From the NCBI GenBank assembly GCA_024233005.1, contig JACKQE010000019.1, positions 12,231 through 76,230 of the forward strand: DNA of 64,000 nucleotides. The letters run 5' to 3'. Numbering within the stretch: the stretch's first letter is position 1; every line of letters starts with the position of its first letter. Source of the stretch: Akkermansiaceae bacterium (GTDB taxonomy: Bacteria > Verrucomicrobiota > Verrucomicrobiia > Verrucomicrobiales > DEV007). Both the position numbers and the translations under genes were made by a program. Of the stretch, positions 27,273 to 34,353 are shown piece after piece. The notes beneath the pieces are model-generated. The model saw only the letters and a list, made by a program, of their open reading frames with translations, did not search any database and was not told the DNA's origin.

Positions 27273-28961
27273 TTACTTTTTGACGGGCTTGACCGTCAAC
27301 CAGAGTTCCGTCGTCTCATCAATCAAGCGCGGACCACGCGAGGTGGCGGCGTCCTGAAAGGAAAAGACCGCTTCGTGCTGCGTTGGTTGAGCACCTTCAG
27401 CCTCTTTGACAACAATCTTAACCGGTCCATGGAAGGTCCCCGCAGTTGGCGAGGCTTTGAGAGTCAGGCTGAAGTCGCCTGGTTTCTCGGGAATCTTCAC
27501 CGGCTCCAGGCTCACCCCGGGAGGCAATTCGGGTATCGTGGCGGTCAGGGCGGCCTTGTGACCGTTGAGACGTTCCAACTTCATCTTCACTTCGACCGAT
27601 TTGCCCGCCTCCAGCAGCATGGCCGAGGCGGATGCCAGAACTCTGAAATCAGCGACCGAGGGTGACAAGCGGCACTCGTAGGTATAGTCAAAACCACCTT
27701 TGCCGAACAGGTCGCTCACCAACAGTTGGTAGGTGCCGTCGGCAGGCACGGTCCAAACCAGTTCCGCGTCCCGGAAGTATTTTCCCAGGTCATCGGCACG
27801 CTTCAATTCCTTGCCCTCGGTATTCTGCACCACAAGGACCGCATCCAAGGGTGATCCGCGCTGTTGCGCGATCACTTGAACTCTCCAGATCTCGCCTTTT
27901 TTGGCCGTCACGGAGTAATGATCCACCTCTTTGGGTTTGCCCAGCGTGCCGAAGACAGAGAACGGGCCGGTCAGCCCCGTGACTTCGGCTTCCGTCAGAA
28001 CCCGGTTGGTCGTGACCGGCAGGAAGAGGGCACTCGCTCCACCGGGCACGGTCACGAGAGCAGGATCCTGGCCTGCCTGGACCCCGGGGAGCGGAAAATC
28101 GGACTGCCTTCCCTCCTTGCCAGCAAGGTTCCAACCGATGAGACGCGTCGTCCGGGTCCGTCCCGCTTCAATGATCGCCGGGACCGCCTCCGCCAGCCAG
28201 GGCCCCGTGGTGAGAGTGAGACGGTAGACGGCGTTCGCGCTGGCCGCGAAACTGATGCTGCTGGAGGGAGGATGGGCGAACCCCATCACCGCGACGGTGT
28301 AGTCGCCATCGGAAGGCGCGACGAACGCGATCTCCGGATCCAGATTGACCCAGTTGTCATGGGCAAAGCCTCTGAGTCCCTTCGCCGCATCAAAAATCTG
28401 GATGAGCGCGTCCATGGGGGCGCCCAAAGAGTAGGATTCCGCATGGGCGACAAGAGTCTGCCCTTTTTTGAGGGAGACCTGAAAGAGATCCGCGTCCTCG
28501 CTCTGTTCAAGCTTCCCATTGATGGTGACCGGCAGGGTCTTGACGACCTGCGGAGCAGCCAGAGAAGTGTTCGGCTCCACTTCGAGGATCTCTGCCACCA
28601 TGCCACCGACAAACGTCAGCGGTTCGGACGCGCCTTCGCCATTGTGGAAACGCACCAGGCAGGGGCCGGGTTTTACGGTGGCGGCAATATCGACAGTGTA
28701 TTCACCGGCTTTCTTGCCCGCAGTGAAGGCGACGCCGGGCTGACTGCACCAGACCTCTACGGGCCAGGGATCAAGCTTGCCGGTCACCGTGACCGTTGTC
28801 TTCCGGCCAATGGTTCCTCCGGAAGGAAAGACCACCGTTGCCGTCGGCGGAGCCGCGAATAGGCCTACGGAAAAGACAAACGACCCCACCCAGAAGGCCC
28901 ACAGAGCACGCGGAATTGGTCGGAAAAACACCCGCACCGTGTGATGAGTGGCTGAATTCAA
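27273..28961 (-). CDS. Secreted PPC-domain protein
   Basis: Protein of 562 residues with a signal peptide or membrane anchor (about 18-36). The body contains two bacterial pre-peptidase C-terminal (PPC) domains: one about residues 130-260 (VEPNTSLAAPQ, EDADLFQVSLKKGQTLVAH, DGDYTVAVMGF) and one about 330-440 (KEVDHYSVTAKKGEIW, DGTYQLLVSDLFGKGGFDY). PPC domains are beta sandwiches thought to aid secretion or binding, and no enzymatic domain is visible. It begins 17 bp after the DUF1501 stop. No ATG fits; the start is TTG at 28961 or GTG at 28937. Confidence 0.8.
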   Translation of the reverse strand: MNSATHHTVRVFFRPIPRALWAFWVGSFVFSVGLFAAPPTATVVFPSGGTIGRKTTVTVTGKLDPWPVEVWCSQPGVAFTAGKKAGEYTVDIAATVKPGPCLVRFHNGEGASEPLTFVGGMVAEILEVEPNTSLAAPQVVKTLPVTINGKLEQSEDADLFQVSLKKGQTLVAHAESYSLGAPMDALIQIFDAAKGLRGFAHDNWVNLDPEIAFVAPSDGDYTVAVMGFAHPPSSSISFAASANAVYRLTLTTGPWLAEAVPAIIEAGRTRTTRLIGWNLAGKEGRQSDFPLPGVQAGQDPALVTVPGGASALFLPVTTNRVLTEAEVTGLTGPFSVFGTLGKPKEVDHYSVTAKKGEIWRVQVIAQQRGSPLDAVLVVQNTEGKELKRADDLGKYFRDAELVWTVPADGTYQLLVSDLFGKGGFDYTYECRLSPSVADFRVLASASAMLLEAGKSVEVKMKLERLNGHKAALTATIPELPPGVSLEPVKIPEKPGDFSLTLKASPTAGTFHGPVKIVVKEAEGAQPTQHEAVFSFQDAATSRGPRLIDETTELWLTVKPVKK

Positions 28962-28978
28962 ACCGAAAAACTCCGGGT

Positions 28979-30346
28979 CTACGCGAAGACCTCTTTGATG
29001 AGCCGTCCGTTGTTCACCAACTGAACCGGGCGCCCCGCAGTGTCGTGAAGAGTCAGCGTGGGGTCGATTCCCATCTTGGTGTAAAGCGTGGCGGCCAGAT
29101 CCTCCGGCGCGTAAACACTCTCACTGGCGTAGTACCCTTTGCGGTCCGTGGCCCCCACAATCTGCCCGCGTGGTGCTCCGCCACCAGCCATGAGCACGCT
29201 CATCGCGAATGACCAATGGTCTCTTCCGGGAGATTTGCGGCCCGCCAGCGTGTTGATGATCGGGGTACGTCCGAATTCCCCCATGACCAGTACGATCGTA
29301 TTGTCGAGCGTGCCTCGTTGATCGAGGTCATTGATCAGGGCGGCCACTCCCTGGTCGAGCTTGGGGCCGGCGGTGTCACGGAAGGCTGGGAAGATCTCCG
29401 AATGGTGGTCCCACCCGCCACTGTAGACGGTGACGAAAGGCACTCCCACTTCCGTGAGACGGCGGGCCAACAGCAGACGTTGTCCAAAATCGTGCCGCCC
29501 ATAACTATCGCGAGTCACCTCCGGCTCCCGATTGACATCAAACGCATTCTGGGCCGATTTGGAAGTGATGAGATCGAAGCCTTGGGAATAGAACTGGTCG
29601 AAGCTGACCGCCGGATCTTCCGCCGCCTTGTCCGCGATGCGTTTCATCCGGTCGAGAGAAGTTCTCAGAGCGACCCGGGACTGGGCGCGTCCTTCGGCGA
29701 TTTCCTTGGGCAGGCTGACATCCCGGACAGAAAAAGAAGTGCTGTTGGGATCCCCCCCGATGACGAAAGGTGAATGCTTGGCACCGAGAAAGTTGGGTCC
29801 GCCGGACCGGGAAATGCTGGGCATGCTGACATAGGCCGGCATTCCCTCGCGGGTGGCTCGCTGGGAACTGACGACCGATCCCAGTGAGGGATGGAAAGTC
29901 ACGAACGCCCCGCAGCCCACCGGCTGCGGAGTCGGTCGACCGGTCATCATATAGTGATTGCCCGCCCCGTGATTGTTTTGATTGTGGGCGATCGAACGGA
30001 TCACGGAGAATTTTTTGAAGCTCTTGGCGAGACGCGGCATGGTCTCGCAAAAATGCACCCCCGGCACCGAAGTGGGGATGCTGTTGAACTCGCCCCGGAT
30101 CTCCGAGGGAGCTTCAGGCTTCGGATCGAACGTCTCAAAGTGGCTCGGACCACCATCCAACCAGATCAGAATGCAGCGCAAATCGCTCGGTGGTACACCC
30201 GCGCCAGATACCGGAGCGCCTCCAATGCTGGCCCGGGCTTGGGAAGCCATGATTTGCGGGAGAGTCAGGCCCCCCAAAGCCCCCATGCCCAGTTGGAGAA
30301 AATCCCGGCGACCGAGACCGTCACAATTGCGTCGGAAAATGGACAT
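28979..30346 (-). CDS. DUF1501 protein with Tat signal
   Basis: DUF1501 family member of 455 residues. The twin-arginine signal is GRRDFLQLGMGALGG (about 12-26). Family landmarks are WLDGGPSHFETFDPKPEAP and VMGEFGRTPIINTLAGRKSPGRDHW, and the C-terminus is typical. It is co-transcribed with the PPC gene. The DUF1549/DUF1553 gene that normally precedes such a pair is absent on the upstream side. An inverted repeat with 6-bp arms AACGTG/CACGTT (30378-30401) lies 32 bp before the start. Confidence 0.88.
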   Translation of the reverse strand: MSIFRRNCDGLGRRDFLQLGMGALGGLTLPQIMASQARASIGGAPVSGAGVPPSDLRCILIWLDGGPSHFETFDPKPEAPSEIRGEFNSIPTSVPGVHFCETMPRLAKSFKKFSVIRSIAHNQNNHGAGNHYMMTGRPTPQPVGCGAFVTFHPSLGSVVSSQRATREGMPAYVSMPSISRSGGPNFLGAKHSPFVIGGDPNSTSFSVRDVSLPKEIAEGRAQSRVALRTSLDRMKRIADKAAEDPAVSFDQFYSQGFDLITSKSAQNAFDVNREPEVTRDSYGRHDFGQRLLLARRLTEVGVPFVTVYSGGWDHHSEIFPAFRDTAGPKLDQGVAALINDLDQRGTLDNTIVLVMGEFGRTPIINTLAGRKSPGRDHWSFAMSVLMAGGGAPRGQIVGATDRKGYYASESVYAPEDLAATLYTKMGIDPTLTLHDTAGRPVQLVNNGRLIKEVFA

Positions 30347-30752
30347 GGTGGGTGAGTGGAAAAAAGGAGCCAGCTAAAACGTGGATTGTTGAAAACACGT
30401 TAAGTCACAAGAGAGAGCCCTCAATGGCGTCATCGCGCGCGCCATCGCGGCCCCGAGCTTGCAAAAAGGAGGGGAAGTCCCGGAAGATAGCCGCCCAGGA
30501 CCATAGCCTTGCCTTTGATTCTCCGAGCAAAAAGAAGCCCTGATCGGGTTTGTTCGGAGAGGCTGACGAAACGATCAATTCGCAGCTTTTACACGATCTC
30601 TGTCACAAGCATTCTCCCCGGTTGTCCGTTGGCGATCCTTACAGCAGAATCTCCTTCACCAAGCATTGGGAATGCCGCTCCTGAAATCAGAGTGCCCCCG
30701 GGCGGGGCCGCACCCGCGACCGCACACCCAAGGGTCTTTCTGTTGCGCCTGC
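30347..30752. other. Intergenic region without recognised gene
   Basis: About 400 bp between the DUF1501 gene and the first hypothetical gene, both on the minus strand. It holds the dyad AACGTG/CACGTT (30378-30401) near the DUF1501 start and an imperfect hairpin with 6-bp arms ATGGCG/CGCCAT (30424-30445). The remainder is GC-rich sequence near 30680-30730. The open frames here have no protein-like composition. No tRNA was supported. Confidence 0.5.
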
Positions 30753-31205
30753 TCAGGCTGCCATATCTACTGATTCTTTGTCCGACTTGGCGTCCCGGTT
30801 CGACTCCCGGGCTTCCCGCCCTGCTTGGATCATCCAACGGTGCCGATCCACGAGGGGAAGTCTGCGGAAAACGGCAAAATTCATCTTTTGAATCAACTCA
30901 TCGCTGCCCGGCATATCGGCCCACGTGCGGCCATCTCGGGTGCGCTCGTTCCAAAGACACTCCGCATTGAGGAGTCCGGTGCCGTGGAAAAAGTTGGTGT
31001 GATCATTGCCACGGGCAGTTCCAGACGCTCCGCTGGCCTTTCGCCCCCGGGAGGATTTGCCTGTGACCGGTTTCAGAGAGACGGCCACCGGCATGGCTAG
31101 CACATCCTCTTCAAGGACCTCGTCAATAGGAAGGGTTTCCGACTCTTGACGCCAGTCGGAATCTTGGTTGCTTGCAGGCCAGAGGGATTTTTTCATAACG
31201 ATCAT
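30753..31205 (-). CDS. Hypothetical protein, 150 residues
   Basis: No family recognised. The protein has 150 residues, is basic and acidic in alternation, has no membrane segment or signal, and contains a KSSRGRKASG stretch and a Trp/Arg-rich C-terminal half (HRWMIQAGREARESN). Codon use with G/C at many third positions looks like a real gene. The start at 31205 (MIVMKKSLWP) could equally be the fourth codon, MKKSLWP. It lies downstream of another hypothetical gene (31390-31737) in the same direction, with a 184-bp gap containing a 7-bp-arm hairpin at 31319-31335. Confidence 0.5.
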   Translation of the reverse strand: MIVMKKSLWPASNQDSDWRQESETLPIDEVLEEDVLAMPVAVSLKPVTGKSSRGRKASGASGTARGNDHTNFFHGTGLLNAECLWNERTRDGRTWADMPGSDELIQKMNFAVFRRLPLVDRHRWMIQAGREARESNRDAKSDKESVDMAA

Positions 31206-31389
31206 TGGGGGGTTTCAACTATGAGACGTTTGAAAAGCGTCCTTTGTTCAAATACGTCGCCAAAAACCGCATTTTTCTTCTTTTTTTCTCTGAAGGGGCA
31301 AAAGTACGCCGAAATACCGGGTCTGGCAGACCCGTTCAACCCGGTGCCTTGCAAGCGGCAGAAATCCCCGGATCTGGCAGGCCCGCACT

Positions 31390-31737
31390 CTACCCTTCCG
31401 CTTTCCGGGCCGCGTCGAACCCATACTGATCAAGCATCCCGACCACCAACTGGGACAGGTCGGGAGTGGGTATGGCCGCATTGAGAGTGAGGTTGCAGCA
31501 TTCCACATATCCCAGCATCGAACCCAGTGGCCGTTGGCGGATGTTGCACTTTTGCAGCCAGGCATGGAAGGCGGCCAATGCCTCGCCCCAGTCTTCCATG
31601 CTGTAGCGAGACTCATCCACCTTGGCCAAAAATTCAGCCAGGGGCGGCAAGGGCCGGTCAGACTGCTCGAGGAGCGGACCCAAGGAGGGAAGCGATTGCG
31701 CCAGATCCGTCCATTCGTTGGGAGGAAGATTTGCCAT
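31390..31737 (-). CDS. Hypothetical protein, 115 residues
   Basis: Small acidic protein without recognised family. Residues 1-115 are predicted soluble and mostly helical, rich in Leu and Pro near the N-terminus, with three Cys (one CC pair in EYVECCNL-type context) and three Trp. Composition and the clean ATG argue for a gene. A possible -10 TATAGT lies about 46 bases upstream on the minus strand. It is followed by the 150-residue hypothetical gene in the same direction. Confidence 0.5.
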   Translation of the reverse strand: MANLPPNEWTDLAQSLPSLGPLLEQSDRPLPPLAEFLAKVDESRYSMEDWGEALAAFHAWLQKCNIRQRPLGSMLGYVECCNLTLNAAIPTPDLSQLVVGMLDQYGFDAARKAEG

Positions 31738-31837
31738 GAATTTGAGCTACCCTGTGAAGTCTGAACCAAGTTCTTACTATACTGCCGTTGCCAAGATCCC
31801 AATACGTCCCAAACTTGATTCCCCAATCCCTCTTTGC

Positions 31838-31872
31838 AAAAAAAAACAGCCTTCCGCACCAAGCGGAGACTG
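31838..31872 (-). terminator. Intrinsic terminator of the small Cys-rich gene
   Basis: On the minus strand, a 10-bp stem (arms at 31872-31863 and 31857-31847, with one bulged A and one G-T pair), a 5-base loop and then a run of nine T (31846-31838). It lies 51 bases after the stop of the 40-codon gene, which supports that gene being real and separately transcribed. Confidence 0.75.
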
Positions 31873-31923
31873 TCTTCCGTGATCCGAATGACGGACCGAA
31901 TGAGCAGTCAGAACTGCCAGAAA

Positions 31924-32046
31924 TTACTTGGAGCTCTCCACGTAACCAGCGGCAGGCGCGGGGCAAGTGGGGCAGGTTTTCTTGGCACAAGCATTGGAGC
32001 CGAGAATGACGGCGACAAAAGCCAGAGCGATCAGGATGTTTTTCAT
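31924..32046 (-). CDS. Small secreted Cys-rich peptide or lipoprotein, 40 residues
   Basis: An ATG-to-TAA frame of 41 codons, encoding a peptide with a Lys near the N-terminus, a 14-residue hydrophobic core and a likely cleavage site just before Cys20 (GSNAC). The mature part would be about 20 residues with a CxxC motif (CPTCP) and a Pro/Ala-rich tail. A lipobox is possible but imperfect, because Asn and Ser replace the usual residues. An intrinsic terminator follows 51 bases after the stop. The short length hides it from normal gene callers. Function is unknown; an entericidin-like lipoprotein or a metal or thiol-binding peptide are guesses. Confidence 0.7.
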   Translation of the reverse strand: MKNILIALAFVAVILGSNACAKKTCPTCPAPAAGYVESSK

Positions 32047-32156
32047 GTGATGGATGTGAGGTTGGTTTATTGGGAGGGATTGTCCAATTCACTAAAAAAC
32101 GCTAAATTTCTAGAAAATCAAAGGATTTTTCCTTCGCCCGAGCCTTCAGGCAGGAC

Positions 32157-32186
32157 TGACGGAATCTTGCGCCAAGATTCCCGTCA
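32157..32186. repeat. 30-bp dyad abutting the asd promoter
   Basis: Arms TGACGGAATCTTG (32157-32169) and CAAGATTCCCGTCA (32173-32186) pair over 13 bp with one bulged G and a 3-base loop. It touches the candidate asd -35 and lies between asd and the divergent small gene. No T run follows on either strand, so it is more like an operator or an RNA hairpin than a terminator. Confidence 0.6.
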
Positions 32187-32214
32187 TTGAAAAACCAGAG
32201 ATCCCTACTACATT
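32187..32214 (+). promoter_or_regulatory. Candidate asd promoter
   Basis: TTGAAA at 32187-32192 and TACATT at 32209-32214, spacer 16 bp, ending 21 bases before the asd ATG. An alternative upstream pair is TTGTCC (32080-32085) and TAAATT (32103-32108), spacer 17, which would include the dyad in the leader. Confidence 0.45.
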
Positions 32215-32235
32215 CCGCGCCTTGTTTTTCAAGTC

Positions 32236-33237
32236 ATGAGCCGAGAAAAGAATATTGCCATCGTGGGGGCCACCGGAGCGGTGGGTGTGGAAATGCTGCG
32301 CTGTTTGGAACAGCGAAACTTCCCCCATGCCGGGATCAAAGCCCTGGCCTCCGCCCGTTCGGCCGGAAAAGAACTTCCTTACCGCGGGGGCTCGGTGCCG
32401 GTTGAGGAACTCACCCCGGAGTCTTTTCAGGGGGTGGACATCGCCCTTTTCAGCGCGGGTTCCGGCATTTCAAAAGAGTTTGGCCCCATAGCGGCCCGAG
32501 CCGGAGCCGTGGTGATCGACAACTCCTCGGCCTTCCGCATGGACGAAACGGTTCCTTTGGTGGTGCCGGAGATCAATCCCGAGGATGCGATGAAACATCA
32601 GGGCATCATCGCCAACCCGAATTGCACCACCATCATCACCTTGATGGCTCTGAATCCGCTGCATCAGAGATTCGGCGTCCGTCGTCTCATCGCGTCCAGC
32701 TATCAGGCGGTCTCCGGCAGTGGAGCTCAGGGAATTGCCGAGCTGGAGTCCCAGGTCCGATCCATTGCGGCAGGGGAGAAGCCGATCCGTTCGGTCTACC
32801 AACACCAGATCGCCTTCAATGTGATCCCCCATGTCGATGTGTTCCTCGAAAACGGCTACACGAAAGAAGAAATGAAAATGGTCCATGAAGGCCGGAAGAT
32901 CCTCCATCATCCAGAGCTTCAGGCATCGGTGACCTGTGTGCGCGTGCCGGTCTACCGCTCCCATTCCGTCTCGGTGACGGTCGATTTCGCCGAAATGCCG
33001 GATGTCGATGAAGCGCGTCGGGTCATCAACGCCGCGCCCGGTGTGCATGTGGTTGACGATCCTTCACAACTGCTTTATCCGACACCGCTTGACTCCACGA
33101 ACGGGGATGACTGCCTCGTGGGAAGGATCCGGCGCGACCTGGTGTTTGACAATGGGTTGGCGTTCTGGGTTGTGGGTGACCAGGTTCGCAAAGGCGCGGC
33201 GCTCAATGCCGTCCAGATTGCCGAGCTGTTCGTCTGA
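32236..33237 (+). CDS. asd: Aspartate-semialdehyde dehydrogenase
   Basis: Reduces aspartyl-4-phosphate to aspartate semialdehyde with NADPH, the branch to lysine, diaminopimelate, methionine and threonine. The protein has 333 residues. The nucleotide-binding GATGAVG is at 10-16. The catalytic Cys130 lies in NPNCTT, and the conserved His lies in the YRSHSVSV region. RIRRDL and FWVVGDQVRKGAALNAVQ are typical of the bacterial type 2 enzyme. It is divergent from the small Cys-rich gene and may be followed in one transcript by the ispA-like gene 47 bp downstream. Confidence 0.96.
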   Translation: MSREKNIAIVGATGAVGVEMLRCLEQRNFPHAGIKALASARSAGKELPYRGGSVPVEELTPESFQGVDIALFSAGSGISKEFGPIAARAGAVVIDNSSAFRMDETVPLVVPEINPEDAMKHQGIIANPNCTTIITLMALNPLHQRFGVRRLIASSYQAVSGSGAQGIAELESQVRSIAAGEKPIRSVYQHQIAFNVIPHVDVFLENGYTKEEMKMVHEGRKILHHPELQASVTCVRVPVYRSHSVSVTVDFAEMPDVDEARRVINAAPGVHVVDDPSQLLYPTPLDSTNGDDCLVGRIRRDLVFDNGLAFWVVGDQVRKGAALNAVQIAELFV

Positions 33238-33284
33238 TCTCCAGACCTGGCCGGTTCGCGGTCATCCCGTTACCTTTTTTTGCC

Positions 33285-34160
33285 GTGATTGCCTACCTCA
33301 CTGAACGCACCCGGATCATCGACGAGACGTTGGACCGCCTCCTGCCTCCGGCCACCACGTCTCCAGTGACGCTCCATGAGGCGATGCGCTACAGCCTTTT
33401 TGCCGGGGGCAAACGGCTCCGGCCAGCCCTTTGCTTGGCGGCTTCCGAAGCCTGCGGTGGTTCGGTGGAGGCGGCCCTGCCCATGGCGGCGGCCGTGGAG
33501 TGCCTCCATACCTACACGCTGATTCACGACGATCTACCGTGCATGGATGATGATGACTTCCGCCGGGGCCGCCCGACCTGCCACAAAGTGTATGGCGAGG
33601 GAGTGGCGGTGCTGGCCGGCGACGGCCTCCTCACACTGGCCTTTGAAATTCTCGCCGGAGCGCGTCCCACCGCTCGCCATGGCACTGCTGATTTTGTCCG
33701 GGAACTGGCCGTGGCCTCCGGGAGCCGACATCTCATCGGCGGTCAGGTCATGGATCTGGAGGGCGAGGGAAGGCCCACCACGGCAGAACAGCTGAAATTC
33801 ATCCACGAAAGCAAAACGGCAGCCCTCCTCACGGCAAGTCTCCGTCTCGGCGCCCTGGCGGGTAACGCCACCGTCGAACAGCTCGAAGCGGTGGGGCGTT
33901 TCGGTTACGCCTTGGGACTGGCCTTCCAAGTCATTGATGACATCCTCGACGTGACCCAAAGCAGCGAGAAACTCGGAAAAAGTGCCGGGAAAGACGCCGC
34001 CGCCCAGAAAGCCACCTACCCGGCGCTTTTCGGATTGGAAACTTCCCGGGCAGAAGCGGCCCGCCTAACCCGCGAAGCTCTGGATTCGCTCCAGATCTTT
34101 CGGGGAGCGGATGCCCGCCTTGGAGACATCGCCCGCTACCTGCTGGATCGGGAATATTAA
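33285..34160 (+). CDS. ispA: Polyprenyl diphosphate synthase (farnesyl/geranylgeranyl type)
   Basis: Class I trans-isoprenyl diphosphate synthase of 291 residues that condenses isopentenyl diphosphate with allylic diphosphates. The first Asp-rich motif starts at D82 (HDDLPCMDDDDFRRG), with the two-residue insertion of bacterial FPP/GGPP synthases. The second motif is QVIDDILDVT (about 219-228). GGKRLRP near residue 42 binds IPP. The start codon is GTG. Length and motifs fit IspA; product chain length cannot be certain. It lies 47 bp after asd. Confidence 0.9.
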   Translation: MIAYLTERTRIIDETLDRLLPPATTSPVTLHEAMRYSLFAGGKRLRPALCLAASEACGGSVEAALPMAAAVECLHTYTLIHDDLPCMDDDDFRRGRPTCHKVYGEGVAVLAGDGLLTLAFEILAGARPTARHGTADFVRELAVASGSRHLIGGQVMDLEGEGRPTTAEQLKFIHESKTAALLTASLRLGALAGNATVEQLEAVGRFGYALGLAFQVIDDILDVTQSSEKLGKSAGKDAAAQKATYPALFGLETSRAEAARLTREALDSLQIFRGADARLGDIARYLLDREY

Positions 34161-34353
34161 AACTTCGATCCGGACCTGCCACATTCGCCTCAAGGACCGG
34201 TCCAAGACCGTGTTAGGGAGGGAGCGCTTTCGGATTGAGTGTCCCTCCATCAGGGGTATGGGTGTCGGTACGGCGTGAAATCTTGCCCGACACGGAAAAA
34301 CCTTTCCCGTCCTGCGGTGTTCCATCACAACCTCATCGTCGTAACCATTTTTC

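Noticed and set aside
30793..30811. tRNA-like T-arm (GGTTCGACTCC flanked by GC pairs)
   Set aside because: The stem has a mismatch and no acceptor or anticodon arm could be found on either strand; it falls inside a likely coding region.
31319..31335. Hairpin CGGGTCT-GGC-AGACCCG as a terminator for the 115-residue gene
   Set aside because: The stem is strong but no T run follows on either strand, so it was only mentioned as a hairpin.
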